Positions 34,553-43,324 of a DNA stretch of 64,000 nucleotides are shown in pieces (the stretch's first letter is position 1; every line of letters begins with the position of its first letter). The stretch lies in NCBI GenBank assembly GCA_018268055.1, contig JAFDXF010000076.1, positions 124,001-188,000 on the forward strand, in the 5' to 3' direction. A program made the position numbers and the translations under genes. The stretch is from Bacteroidota bacterium (GTDB taxonomy: Bacteria; Bacteroidota; Bacteroidia; Chitinophagales; Chitinophagaceae). The notes under the pieces are model-generated. The model was not told the DNA's origin, searched no databases, and saw nothing but the letters and a program-made list of their open reading frames with translations.

Positions 34553-35335
34553 ATGAAGAAAATCATTTTATCGATATTATTTTTTACCATCTGCATTTTT
34601 GCAATAGGGCAGACCTATAAAAACATACCGGAAAAACCTGTTCCACCAAGGCTTGTAAATGATTTTACCAATGGTTTTTTAACTCCTTCTGAAAAAGATG
34701 CATTAGAAAAAAAACTAATTGCTTATGATGATAGCACCAGCAATCAGATAGCCATTGTAATCGTAGATGATTTGAAGGGATATAGTGCAGGTGATTTTGC
34801 AACTGCCATTGGCCATAAATGGGGCGTAGGAAATAAGAATTTCGATAACGGTGTTGTGATTTTAATCTCAACCGGCGGTGGTGATGGCAACCGAGATGCT
34901 TTTATTGCACCGGGCTATGGAATGGAAGGTGTAATACCTGATGTACTTGCAGGAACAATTTTGGATAACGAATTAATTCCTTATTTAAAAAATGGCAACT
35001 ATTATCGGGGCTTAGATAATACAATAAATGCAATTACTGAAGCAGCAGCAGGTCGATACAAAGCACCGGAAGGATATAACAAAAGTCAAGATGACTCATT
35101 TTTTAATACGGCTGTAATCGTTATTATTATTTTTATTGTTATATTTTTTCTTGGAGGTATGTTTGGTGGCGGCAATGGTGGTGGCGGGTATGGATCAAGT
35201 GGTGGATTTGGAAATTATTCCGGCAGAGGTGGATGGTCTTCTGGTGGATGGTCTTCAGGCGGTAACGGCGGAGGTGGTTTTGGTGGATTTGGTGGTGGCG
35301 GGTTTGGCGGTGGCGGTGCAGGCGGAAAGTGGTAG
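34553..35335 (+). CDS. Membrane-anchored TPM-domain protein with glycine-rich tail (YgcG-like)
   Basis: The 260-residue protein has a signal peptide (ending IFAIGQ), a TPM domain at about residues 35-160 (LVNDFTNGFLTPSEKDALEKK, IAIVIVDDLKGYSAGDFA, GYGMEGVIPDVLAG), a membrane helix at about 183-205 (FFNTAVIVIIIFIVIFFLGG) and a C-terminal tail of some 55 residues that is almost all Gly with Ser, Phe and Trp. The tail is on the far side of the membrane from the TPM domain. This is the YgcG-like architecture that often accompanies LemA. The role is unknown. Confidence 0.88.
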   Translation: MKKIILSILFFTICIFAIGQTYKNIPEKPVPPRLVNDFTNGFLTPSEKDALEKKLIAYDDSTSNQIAIVIVDDLKGYSAGDFATAIGHKWGVGNKNFDNGVVILISTGGGDGNRDAFIAPGYGMEGVIPDVLAGTILDNELIPYLKNGNYYRGLDNTINAITEAAAGRYKAPEGYNKSQDDSFFNTAVIVIIIFIVIFFLGGMFGGGNGGGGYGSSGGFGNYSGRGGWSSGGWSSGGNGGGGFGGFGGGGFGGGGAGGKW

Positions 35336-35358
35336 TTATTTATGTTTATCAATAAAAT

Positions 35359-35388
35359 AAAAGCCGCTTCTACATCAAAGCGGCTTTT
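35359..35388. terminator. Bidirectional intrinsic terminator
   Basis: Perfect 11-bp stem AAAAGCCGCTT / AAGCGGCTTTT with an eight-base loop, between the converging TPM and HmuY-like genes. The T and A tracts in the stem suit termination in both directions. Confidence 0.88.
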
Positions 35389-35410
35389 AAAATGCAATAA
35401 AATAATATAA

Positions 35411-35980
35411 TTAGAATCCTCTCATACCATCATTGGGCTGATATACATAGCGGAATTTATAAATTAACTTTTGTGGTGTCATTCCTATAAATGGTTCGTA
35501 ATCCACACTCAACAATTCCATTTTTGCATAATGACCGTCTGCAGTACGGAATACAAATGTTTTACCTGCCTTAGGAACGAATGCATGTGTAGCAGGATTG
35601 TAGTCATACCAACTACCATCTTTAATGGCTCTTTGTGTAGTAGTAGTATCATAGGCATAACCCGCTTCAGAAGCGGAATAAACATTATCATAAGGCGTAT
35701 TCAATAATATTACTCCTGCATTTCCCGGCCCACTTGAATTACTGTTGACAAGGAATGTTGTCAGTCGTAAACCAAAATCCCATTTGCCGGTAGCAGAGTC
35801 GCTATTCTCAACTACAGTAGTATCTTTAAAGCTAAAGAAAGTAAATTGAGATGCCGGATTAAAATTCACACTGATGCTTTTTGTCTTCACTGTTGTTGGC
35901 GTTGGATCTGCTTTATCCTTCTTACAAGAAACAAACAACACCGTCAATGCTAATGCGCTTAAAAAAAGTCCTCTTTTCAT
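35411..35980 (-). CDS. HmuY-like heme-binding lipoprotein
   Basis: The 189-residue protein has a lipoprotein signal peptide with lipobox LFVSC (Cys19) and a beta-rich HmuY-type body: TGKWDFGLRLTTFLVNSNSSG, GYAYDTTTT, GSWYDYNPATHAFVPKAGKTFVFRTADGHYAKMELLS and KFRYVYQP. HmuY proteins capture heme at the cell surface and pass it to a TonB-dependent receptor. The receptor gene lies directly upstream in the same operon, 10 bases away. The heme ligands of Porphyromonas HmuY are not conserved across this wide family, so heme itself is inferred. Confidence 0.75.
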   Translation of the reverse strand: MKRGLFLSALALTVLFVSCKKDKADPTPTTVKTKSISVNFNPASQFTFFSFKDTTVVENSDSATGKWDFGLRLTTFLVNSNSSGPGNAGVILLNTPYDNVYSASEAGYAYDTTTTQRAIKDGSWYDYNPATHAFVPKAGKTFVFRTADGHYAKMELLSVDYEPFIGMTPQKLIYKFRYVYQPNDGMRGF

Positions 35981-35990
35981 TTTTTAGATT

Positions 35991-38135
35991 TTATTGTTTT
36001 TTATTTTTATTGATAATTGAATAATTAAGATTGATAAATAAAATCCTTCCTGCAATATTACTCAGCTTAGAAGGGTTTGTATAATTCAATAAATTTTCTA
36101 CTCCACATTGTACAGCCCATCCTTGTTTAAAAGTTTTTGATGCAGCTAAATTAAGTAGCCAAAAACCATTCACCATTTCAGAAGGATCATCAGCTATTGC
36201 ATTCCCATTCATATCCATAAAGCCAAAGCGACCTCTGTAAATTCCTCTTGCATATACATTCCATCCTTTAGCTTCATTATTGTAATCAATTTTTATATTA
36301 CCCGAGTTTTTTGATCTATTGAACAAACCGAAATAATCCGAACGCTTTACCAAAGTAGTGATGTAGGTAACAGGATCTCTTTTATACAATTCCTTATTGT
36401 CAATTTTTTCTAATACATCTTTATCTTTTGCATCTAAGAACTGGTAACCACCACTCAGTGAAATATTTTTCGTGAGATTATATTTTGTGGAAATTTCTAT
36501 TCCTTGCGTAAACACTCTTCCTATGTTATGATAACTGAATACTGCTTGCCCATTACTTCTGGTAAAAGGCAATGCAAAATTATCTATCAGATTTTTGATA
36601 TCATTTCTAAATAATCCTAAACCGATTGTCCACTTCTCATTAGAATAGTTAGCGCCAAAATGTGAGCCAAAAGAGGTTTCCGCTTTCAAATTATTTTCGC
36701 CTAAATACGGAGTAATATCTGCTCCGGTTTGCAAAAGTCCTTGTTGTTTCAATTGTTGCAGTGTTGTAGCTAATTGTTTTGCACCGATTAATGAATAACC
36801 AATCTGACTATTATTGAACACTAAATACAAATGACGAAAGTCCGGTGCTTTAAAACCCATACCGGATGAAGCAGTAAATTTCCAATGCTCATTGGGATGA
36901 TAAGCCAATGCAATGCGCGGGCTGAACTTTGCTTCAAAATCATTTCTTTTATCTACTCTACCTCCGGCAATAAAAGTGAGCTTGTTATTCACAAGGCTCC
37001 ATTCATTTTGTGTAAATGCATAAACAGTTGTAAAGTTTCTTTTGCCTGCATACCTATCGGCATCCATTGTTTCAAAATAGGCTCCCGCACCGGCTACATA
37101 ACTATTTTTCCCATGCACTCTTTCATACTGAATTTCGGGCTTAATAATGGATTGATTAAATGTAGTTTCATCAAAACGAGTTGTAGTCTTATCTAAGTTT
37201 ACAAAAGAATTATTTCTATAATCATCATAAAATGCACGGAAATAAATTTTACGTTGTGGTTTTAACTGCCAGCGAAGCTGTGAGAATAAAGAGTTGTCTT
37301 TTTCAGTTGTAAAACCTTTTGCTATTGCAGGATTTCCTCCCCACAATATTTGATAGTTATTATCTTGCTTAGAATCAAAATTTCTCAAAGACAGAAGCCA
37401 TTGCATTTTACTGTTAATATCCTGCGTGATTTTCAACTGGCCATTCCACTCTCTGAATGGGTCAACTGTTTTACCATAAATAGTTTTATCTAAATCATAG
37501 CCGGAAGAAGAATATCTGTTTAGAAAAAATTGAACTCCTGTTTTATTTATTTTATCGAAATAGGAAACAGTGCTACCCCACGTGTTATGTGTAGCTTGAT
37601 GAAGTTGCAATTCCAATTTTCTTTTTTCGGGCGATTGAGTCAAAACGTTTATCACACCGGCCATCGCTTCACTTCCGTACAATGAAGACGAAGGGCCTTT
37701 TACAATTTCTATTTGACGAATATCACCGGTGGCAATACGTCCCAATTTTAATATGCCACCATTGCGACCAATCAATGGCTCACCATCTAAAAGTATCAAT
37801 GTGTAGGATGGATCTAATCCAAGCATTTGCACGCCTTGACCAAAAGGATTGGGATATCCATTTAATGAAGAGGCGAGTGTGCTGTTTACAATGGTAATTC
37901 CGGTTTGCTCCTGCAAAATATCTTGTAAGCGCTGAGAACCTGTTCTTTTAATTATTTTTTGAGAAACGATTTGTACCGGTGCGGCTACATTACCCATTTT
38001 TCGTTCGCTTCTGTTTGCCGTAACTACAACTTCATCAAGATGACGCTCCTTATTAAAATGTTCGGAAGCAGTATCCTGTGCTGTGCCAATAATAGAAAGC
38101 GAAATACTTAATATGATTAATCCCAATTGTTTCAT
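35991..38135 (-). CDS. TonB-dependent receptor, HmuR-like
   Basis: The 714-residue protein starts with a signal peptide (MKQLGLIILSISLSIIGTAQ), then a plug domain with EVVVTANRSERKMGNVAAPV, and IEIVKGPSSSLYGSEAMAGVINV, and a beta barrel ending in a hydrophobic strand. This is the form of siderophore and heme receptors, without the carboxypeptidase-like extra domain. I start at the ATG at 38135. It precedes the HmuY-like gene by 10 bases, forming a surface heme-uptake pair. A near-consensus -7 (AATCTTTG, minus strand 38161-38154) and a palindrome at 38166-38184 lie upstream. Confidence 0.85.
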   Translation of the reverse strand: MKQLGLIILSISLSIIGTAQDTASEHFNKERHLDEVVVTANRSERKMGNVAAPVQIVSQKIIKRTGSQRLQDILQEQTGITIVNSTLASSLNGYPNPFGQGVQMLGLDPSYTLILLDGEPLIGRNGGILKLGRIATGDIRQIEIVKGPSSSLYGSEAMAGVINVLTQSPEKRKLELQLHQATHNTWGSTVSYFDKINKTGVQFFLNRYSSSGYDLDKTIYGKTVDPFREWNGQLKITQDINSKMQWLLSLRNFDSKQDNNYQILWGGNPAIAKGFTTEKDNSLFSQLRWQLKPQRKIYFRAFYDDYRNNSFVNLDKTTTRFDETTFNQSIIKPEIQYERVHGKNSYVAGAGAYFETMDADRYAGKRNFTTVYAFTQNEWSLVNNKLTFIAGGRVDKRNDFEAKFSPRIALAYHPNEHWKFTASSGMGFKAPDFRHLYLVFNNSQIGYSLIGAKQLATTLQQLKQQGLLQTGADITPYLGENNLKAETSFGSHFGANYSNEKWTIGLGLFRNDIKNLIDNFALPFTRSNGQAVFSYHNIGRVFTQGIEISTKYNLTKNISLSGGYQFLDAKDKDVLEKIDNKELYKRDPVTYITTLVKRSDYFGLFNRSKNSGNIKIDYNNEAKGWNVYARGIYRGRFGFMDMNGNAIADDPSEMVNGFWLLNLAASKTFKQGWAVQCGVENLLNYTNPSKLSNIAGRILFINLNYSIINKNKKQ

Positions 38136-38165
38136 CTTGATTTCAAATGAGTGCAAAGATTATTG

Positions 38166-38184
38166 ATGATTCATCCTGAATTAT
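38166..38184. promoter_or_regulatory. Candidate operator of the heme-uptake operon
   Basis: The sequence ATGATTCA-TCC-TGAATTAT is an inverted repeat (7 of 8 positions) sitting just upstream of the near-consensus -7 element of the receptor gene, between it and the -33 region. A repressor bound here, such as Fur, would block the promoter. A second perfect palindrome, ATTGTT-A-AACAAT at 38241-38253, lies further up. Which regulator binds is unknown. Confidence 0.4.
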
Positions 38185-38274
38185 CATAGAATTGTCAGGA
38201 AAATACACGCCAAAACTCTTTGACAATTAAATGACAGTTTATTGTTAAACAATCAGGTGCTCATTTGACAAAAG

Positions 38275-39024
38275 TCATTTGATACAATACCTAAGACGAA
38301 TTGAAAAGGGGATATAAGGAGTAGCGACTTCTTCATAAAGTGGAGGAATGTATGGACCATCTTTGGCCATAAAAGGATGATAAATGACATATCCTTTGGG
38401 TACTGATTTGAATTTTACAAACTTCTGTTTACCGCCAATGCCATAAGCTAGTTCAAGTTTCCAGCGTTTATCCTTTGTAAGGTTAAATGTATTTCCGAAA
38501 ATAAGTGCCCCTCCTAAAACATTAGCATGAGCCGTAAATGTTTTTCCCCATAAAGTATCTGCAATTGAAGGATTAATAAAATCCGCATAGGAGGAAAAGT
38601 TGTACGATTTGTAACGAAACTCAACGCCTATAAATGGCTGAAATTTTTCTGCCTGTTCTTTCCTGTGTTTTCTCTGTAATAAATTGACAATCGGCCTTCC
38701 GATTTTTAAAAAATGATAACGATATTGAAGAATAATTCTGGCGCCCTTTAATTGAGTATTGAACAAATTATCACTTCTACCTTTTTGATTAAAAATAGGC
38801 GTTTGCATTACATAAGATGCTTCTGTGAAATATTCACTCCGCGCCGTAAGCCTTTGTCCGAATGAGCCGCCAAAAGCAAAATGTGGTTCAAAAATTGCAA
38901 ACGGCGCAAAAGAAAAATAGGTTTCTTTAAATCCACTGTTGGAATTTTTCTCCCCGATCTGAGCCTTTGAAAATAAAGGAAACAGAAATAAAATTGCTAT
39001 GAATGATTTTATATTTTTCACCAA
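38275..39024 (-). CDS. Secreted outer-membrane-barrel-like protein of unknown function
   Basis: The 249-residue protein has a signal peptide ending SKAQ (about residues 1-21) and an alternating beta-rich body rich in aromatic residues (KETYFSFAPFAIFEPHFAFGG, RIILQYRYHFLKIG), with the aromatic C-terminal strand FSIRLRYCIK, as in outer membrane barrels. I do not recognise the family. The likely start is TTG at 39024 or GTG at 39021; no ATG is available nearby. It may be co-transcribed with the downstream heme-uptake pair but the 140-base gap speaks against it. Confidence 0.6.
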   Translation of the reverse strand: MVKNIKSFIAILFLFPLFSKAQIGEKNSNSGFKETYFSFAPFAIFEPHFAFGGSFGQRLTARSEYFTEASYVMQTPIFNQKGRSDNLFNTQLKGARIILQYRYHFLKIGRPIVNLLQRKHRKEQAEKFQPFIGVEFRYKSYNFSSYADFINPSIADTLWGKTFTAHANVLGGALIFGNTFNLTKDKRWKLELAYGIGGKQKFVKFKSVPKGYVIYHPFMAKDGPYIPPLYEEVATPYIPFSIRLRYCIK

Positions 39025-39074
39025 AAATGATAAGAGTAGTTTTTTAGCAAATATGCTGCATAACTTTACTGCAA

Positions 39075-39464
39075 ATGGCTACACTACAAAATAAGAAAGA
39101 AAAACTAAAATCAATAAGGCCATCGGGCAAAACAGATAAAAATTTTTTTGAATTAGTTTTTGAAGTAGCTCGGCAGATACCCAAAGGCAGAGTCACGTCT
39201 TATGGAGCAATTGCAGCATGCCTTGGTGCAAAGTCTTCTTCCCGAATGGTGGGCTGGGCTATGAGCGGCTCACACAGTGTACGACCAAAAGTGCCTGCAC
39301 ATAGAGTAGTGAATCGGTTGGGCATTCTTTCGGGCAAACATCACTTCACACCCAACGGCGAAATGGAAAGACTGTTACGTAAAGAAGGAATAAAAATCAA
39401 AAACGATCAGGTGGTTGATTTTGAAAAACATTTTTGGGATCCATCAAAAGAATTGATACTCTAA
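39075..39464 (+). CDS. Alkyltransferase-like (ATL) DNA-binding protein
   Basis: The 129-residue protein is homologous to the DNA-binding domain of O6-alkylguanine-DNA alkyltransferase: IPKGRVTSYGAIAACLGAKSSSR is the minor-groove helix region with the intercalating Arg57. The reactive Cys of the PCHRV motif is replaced by Ala75 (PAHRV, residues 74-78), so the protein cannot transfer alkyl groups. ATL proteins instead bind alkylated guanine and flag it for nucleotide excision repair. A near-consensus -7 (TAACTTTA) lies seven bases before the start. Confidence 0.85.
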   Translation: MATLQNKKEKLKSIRPSGKTDKNFFELVFEVARQIPKGRVTSYGAIAACLGAKSSSRMVGWAMSGSHSVRPKVPAHRVVNRLGILSGKHHFTPNGEMERLLRKEGIKIKNDQVVDFEKHFWDPSKELIL

Positions 39465-39472
39465 ATTAATTT

Positions 39473-40312
39473 CTATTCAAATAATGTAAGCTGCTGTTCG
39501 CCCGTAAATTTCTTTTTGTTTGGCTTAGGTGTGATGATTTGTAATTTATCTTCAAAAGAAAAAACAGGACCGACTTCATACCTTGATGCTACTTCAATTT
39601 TTACATCTGCTGCATGTTGCTCAAATAAATTTTTTACAATTTCAGGTTTATTATTATTCTTTGACAAGTGCGAAAGAATTAATAACTCTAACTCGGCAGA
39701 GCGATGACGTAAGAATAAATCCAATGCCTGATAATTACTCAAGTGCCCTTTATCGCCACTGATTCTTTTTTGCAAATGATAAGGATAATTTCCTGCGGCC
39801 AACATATCAGGGCAATAATTTGCTTCTAAAAAAGCAACGTGGCATTGCGAAAAATATTTAATGGCTCTTTTGCAAGCAATACCTAAATCAGTAATCACAC
39901 CGACATTGATACCGCAACCATTGACGATAAAGCTGTGTGCATCTGCCGCATCATGATTTTTTTGAAAAGGTGTAATTGCAAGTCCGCCAATAAAAACGGA
40001 GTCATTTTTTGAAAATGATTTTACCAAATGTGCCTCAATAGGGACTTTACAATTTTTCAAAGTGGCCTCAGTTATATATACAGGCAGTTGATATTTTTTG
40101 CTGATAGCCGGAAGTCCGGTTATATGATCAATATGCTCATGACTGATAAAAATTGCTTTTACCTTCTCCGCATCCAAAAAAGAATGTTTCATTCTTTTCT
40201 CAAATTCACGAAGGCTCAAACCGGCATCAATCAAAACCGCCTCGGAATTATTTCCTACGTAATAACAATTGGCATTACTTCCCGAATTGAGCGAACATAC
40301 TTGTATGGGCAT
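39473..40312 (-). CDS. YycJ/WalJ-type MBL-fold hydrolase
   Basis: The 279-residue protein begins CSLNSGSNANCYYVGNN, has FISHEHIDHITGLPAI as the metal-binding motif and ITDLGIACKRAI, ANYCPDMLAAGNYPYHLQKRISGDKGHLSN, the GHLSN segment typical of the YycJ/WalJ (Vicx) group. These are metallo-beta-lactamase-fold enzymes, some with 5'-3' exonuclease activity. It is transcribed alone, convergent with the ATL gene. The enzymatic substrate cannot be told from the sequence. Confidence 0.88.
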   Translation of the reverse strand: MPIQVCSLNSGSNANCYYVGNNSEAVLIDAGLSLREFEKRMKHSFLDAEKVKAIFISHEHIDHITGLPAISKKYQLPVYITEATLKNCKVPIEAHLVKSFSKNDSVFIGGLAITPFQKNHDAADAHSFIVNGCGINVGVITDLGIACKRAIKYFSQCHVAFLEANYCPDMLAAGNYPYHLQKRISGDKGHLSNYQALDLFLRHRSAELELLILSHLSKNNNKPEIVKNLFEQHAADVKIEVASRYEVGPVFSFEDKLQIITPKPNKKKFTGEQQLTLFE

Positions 40313-40347
40313 AGTGCGTAAAAATAAGGAGTATTGAAATAAAAAAT

Positions 40348-40818
40348 TTATATCTGCAGAAATTTCAATTCTTCAACCGAAATAATTTTTTGTGACGCTT
40401 GTTTTATTCCAAAACTGTTGCAAACAGATTCAGCCAAGCCTTCACGTACTACTATTATCAATTTATTACTTCTATTTTTCAATACCTGCTTCAAGCAACT
40501 GTTAAAGCCTTCTCCTTTCAGCTCTAAGGGGCCGATTTCATCAATCACTAACCAATTGTCTTTTGTGCTATTTTCCAGAATTATATTGATTGCCTTTTCG
40601 AAACCGGCTTTGCTGAAGTTATATTTTCCAATAATCAAAGCATCCTCATTCGGCTTTGCCAGCATTGGAAAATATTCATTTGTTAGAATGTTGTAAAACA
40701 TCCTTTCTCCCTTTACATCCGGAGTAAGAATGCCGAAAACATTTTTTTTTTGTGAGCACCATTGCATTAAAGCAGTTGTTTTACCTGAACGAATAGTGCC
40801 GGTGAGAAGATAAATCAT
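40348..40818 (-). CDS. THEP1-like P-loop NTPase
   Basis: The 156-residue protein has Walker A GTIRSGKTT at residues 7-15 and Walker B WLVIDEIGPLEL near residue 95, with the compact P-loop fold of the THEP1/DUF2478 nucleoside-triphosphatases. Its start codon overlaps the stop of the upstream membrane-protein gene (ATGA), so the two are made together. THEP1-like enzymes hydrolyse nucleoside triphosphates with broad specificity; a role here could be to energise or regulate the membrane protein. The pair sits head to head with a molybdenum hydroxylase operon, which hints at a link, not shown by the sequence. Confidence 0.72.
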   Translation of the reverse strand: MIYLLTGTIRSGKTTALMQWCSQKKNVFGILTPDVKGERMFYNILTNEYFPMLAKPNEDALIIGKYNFSKAGFEKAINIILENSTKDNWLVIDEIGPLELKGEGFNSCLKQVLKNRSNKLIIVVREGLAESVCNSFGIKQASQKIISVEELKFLQI

Positions 40819-41873
40819 TGTTTGGTTTGCGGTACATTAAAAGTATTTGCCAATACTATTTTTGAAAAGAGCTGCACTCTACGAATACCGCTCTTTTCAG
40901 CCGACACACTCCACGATTGTACTACCATACGCTGTGTGGCAGGCAAAATATTAAGTACTTGCTGAAATTGTGCTGCAGATTGTTGCTTCTTTTTTTGTAG
41001 CCATTTACTCAATAATTGTTTTAAAGCCGGGCTTATGAGGAAATACCAAGTAAGAACAATTACAAAAGAACGAATGAGAATCTTCAATACTTGATTTTGT
41101 GGCAACAAAGGTGCTCCTATATGAAAGAATGATTGAATATACAGTGCTAATAAAACAATCCAAATAATTAAAAGACTAAAACGAAATAGCTTTTTCTTTT
41201 TCCTAATATTTGGCTGAATTGTATTGGCTTCCGAAAAATCAAATAAATATTTTTTAAACGCGGAATTCATATTTTTAATTTTTCCCGGTAAACTTCCTGC
41301 CCAAAGACCTATGAATAGTCCTACAATGACATGAATCATCACATACCAAAATATAATAAAGTAACTAAAATTCGTTACCTCTGTTTGGCCGGTTAATTTA
41401 TGTACAAACTGATTTAAAGCTGTCCAAAAATCTTTACCGTAAATAATTGTAGCTGTCAATATTTTTTGTGCTGCCGATTCTATTAAGGCAATTACTGCCA
41501 ATAAAATACAAGCAACACGATAGTAATTTTTGCGCCAGAATAATAACTCTCCCATTAATCCCTGAAAAAAAACAGCTAAATAAGCAGTAGGCGGCGCTTG
41601 TGGTGTCAGCATCATTTTAAAAATTGCCACAATCATTGTTGCTTTGATAATCGAACCTCTTCCTGGTCCGTAAACAGCAATCAACGAAATCAACACAATA
41701 GCACAGCTACCAATTACTAATCCGGATATTGGAATTTGTAATGTGAAAATAATACTACCTAACATTGCTTCGCACAAAACCCAAAGCGTAATCAGTCGGT
41801 AATAAATTACAGACGTTGCTGTCTCGTTTTGAGCTATTTGGCTTCTAAATAATATGGATGAGCGGTTTCCCAA
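40815..41873 (-). CDS. Polytopic membrane protein of unknown function
   Basis: The 352-residue protein has about eight membrane helices (for example IIFTLQIPISGLVIGSCAIVLI, FIIFWYVMIHVIVGLFIGLWAG and LLIIWIVLLALYIQSFFHIG), and a basic loop around residues 210-235. I recognise no family; its loop GPGRGSIIKATMIVAIFKM and the pairing with an NTPase recall ECF-type transporter membrane components but that is weak. The only in-frame start here is TTG at 41873; the first ATG is at residue 38. Its 5' end overlaps that of the divergent xdhA by 16 bases. Confidence 0.7.
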   Translation of the reverse strand: MGNRSSILFRSQIAQNETATSVIYYRLITLWVLCEAMLGSIIFTLQIPISGLVIGSCAIVLISLIAVYGPGRGSIIKATMIVAIFKMMLTPQAPPTAYLAVFFQGLMGELLFWRKNYYRVACILLAVIALIESAAQKILTATIIYGKDFWTALNQFVHKLTGQTEVTNFSYFIIFWYVMIHVIVGLFIGLWAGSLPGKIKNMNSAFKKYLFDFSEANTIQPNIRKKKKLFRFSLLIIWIVLLALYIQSFFHIGAPLLPQNQVLKILIRSFVIVLTWYFLISPALKQLLSKWLQKKKQQSAAQFQQVLNILPATQRMVVQSWSVSAEKSGIRRVQLFSKIVLANTFNVPQTKQ

Positions 41874-43312
41874 AGGTTGAAAATTATTTTTTACCTTTAA
41901 ACAAAATTAAAGCTACGAATTTACATTTTATATTAAACGAAAAAGAGGTAAAACCTCTCCCGTCGGAAGCAGAAACAGTACTTGACTATATCCGATCCGT
42001 ACAAAACCTGAAAGGAACAAAGATTGGTTGCCGCGAAGGTGATTGCGGCGCTTGTACTATTCTCGTTGGCGATTTACAAGATGGTTCTGTACGTTACCGT
42101 TCAATGACCAGTTGTTTGATGCCCTTAGTAAATGCACACGGCAAACATATAGTCACAGTTGAAGGCGTAAATTTTCCAGACAGGCTTAATCTCGTACAGC
42201 AAGCGATGGCAGACTCAGGCGCAACACAATGTGGATTTTGCACACCGGGGTTTGTGGTTTCACTCGCCGGTTATTGTCTCAGCAATCAGGATGCAACTAA
42301 AGAAAACGCCATTGCTGCTATAGATGGAAACATTTGCAGATGTACCGGATATAAATCTATTGAACGGGCAACCGATATTATTAATGAACAACTAAAAGGC
42401 AAAAACGACCCAATTGAATTTGTAGTAAAAAATAAAATATTGCCTGAATACTTTTCAGAAATCAAAGAAAAATTACAACAAATTTCAGAAGAAACAAAAA
42501 GTCTGATTGAAATTATTAAAAGACCTGAAGCTGCAAATAAGTTTTTCGTAGGTGGCGGAACGGATTTATATGTTCAACGACATGGTGATATGAAAGAGGA
42601 CAACTCTTTTCTATTCAACCGGCGTGAACTGAATTTTATTTCAAAGGAAAAGAATACCTGCTTCCTTGGCCCCGCAGTAACGGTAAGCGATTTAAGGACA
42701 TCAGAAATAATCACTACAGCCATTCCACAGTTTCAAAATTTTTCCAAATTGGTTTCATCTACGCCCATACGAAATATGGCTACTATTGCGGGTAACTTTG
42801 TTAATGCTTCTCCGATTGGTGATTTCAGTATTTTCTTTTTAGCATTAGATGCCCAAATCGAATTAGATTCTATTGAAAAGAAACGTACTATTCCCCTACG
42901 AAAATTTTACAAAGGATACAAACAGTTAGATAAAACATTGGATGAAATCATCAGCAGAATAAGTTTTGAATTGCCAAGCAAAAACACTTATTTGAACTTT
43001 GAAAAAATAAGCAAGCGTACACATCTTGATATTGCAAGTGTGAACACTGCTATTTGCTTGAACATAGAAAATGGCATTATTCAGAAAGCGGGATTATCTG
43101 CCGGTGGCGTTGGCCCTATTCCGATGTTTTTGGAGAAAACTTCAACTTACCTACAAGGGAAAAAAATAAATAACGATACAATCAGTGGTGCCATTGAAAC
43201 CATGAAAACTGAAATCAGCCCTATTGGTGACGTAAGAGGTAGCGCTGCTTATAAAACATTATTACTAGAACAATTGATCAAAGCCCATCTAATGCCTTTG
43301 CTAAACAATTAA
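41858..43312 (+). CDS. xdhA: Xanthine dehydrogenase-type small subunit (2Fe-2S plus FAD domains)
   Basis: The 484-residue protein joins a [2Fe-2S] ferredoxin domain (GCREGDCGACTI, about residues 58-70), a second iron-sulfur domain (QCGFCTPG and ICRCTGYKS) and a FAD domain (FFVGGGTDLY, and STPIRNMATIAGNFVNASPIGD). It passes electrons from the molybdenum subunit to NAD or another acceptor. The neighbouring genes encode the molybdenum subunit and the chaperone XdhC. The sole candidate start is the ATG at 41858, which lies within the divergent gene; a near-consensus -7 (TACCTTTA, 41892-41899) inside the gene hints that the real start could be a rarer codon downstream. Confidence 0.9.
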   Translation: MSGFPKVENYFLPLNKIKATNLHFILNEKEVKPLPSEAETVLDYIRSVQNLKGTKIGCREGDCGACTILVGDLQDGSVRYRSMTSCLMPLVNAHGKHIVTVEGVNFPDRLNLVQQAMADSGATQCGFCTPGFVVSLAGYCLSNQDATKENAIAAIDGNICRCTGYKSIERATDIINEQLKGKNDPIEFVVKNKILPEYFSEIKEKLQQISEETKSLIEIIKRPEAANKFFVGGGTDLYVQRHGDMKEDNSFLFNRRELNFISKEKNTCFLGPAVTVSDLRTSEIITTAIPQFQNFSKLVSSTPIRNMATIAGNFVNASPIGDFSIFFLALDAQIELDSIEKKRTIPLRKFYKGYKQLDKTLDEIISRISFELPSKNTYLNFEKISKRTHLDIASVNTAICLNIENGIIQKAGLSAGGVGPIPMFLEKTSTYLQGKKINNDTISGAIETMKTEISPIGDVRGSAAYKTLLLEQLIKAHLMPLLNN

Positions 43313-43324
43313 TAATCGGCAATA

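Noticed and set aside
35160..35335. Short GGTGG-type repeats that resemble a tandem array.
   Set aside because: They are the glycine codons of the tail of the membrane TPM protein; there are no spacers and no regular period.
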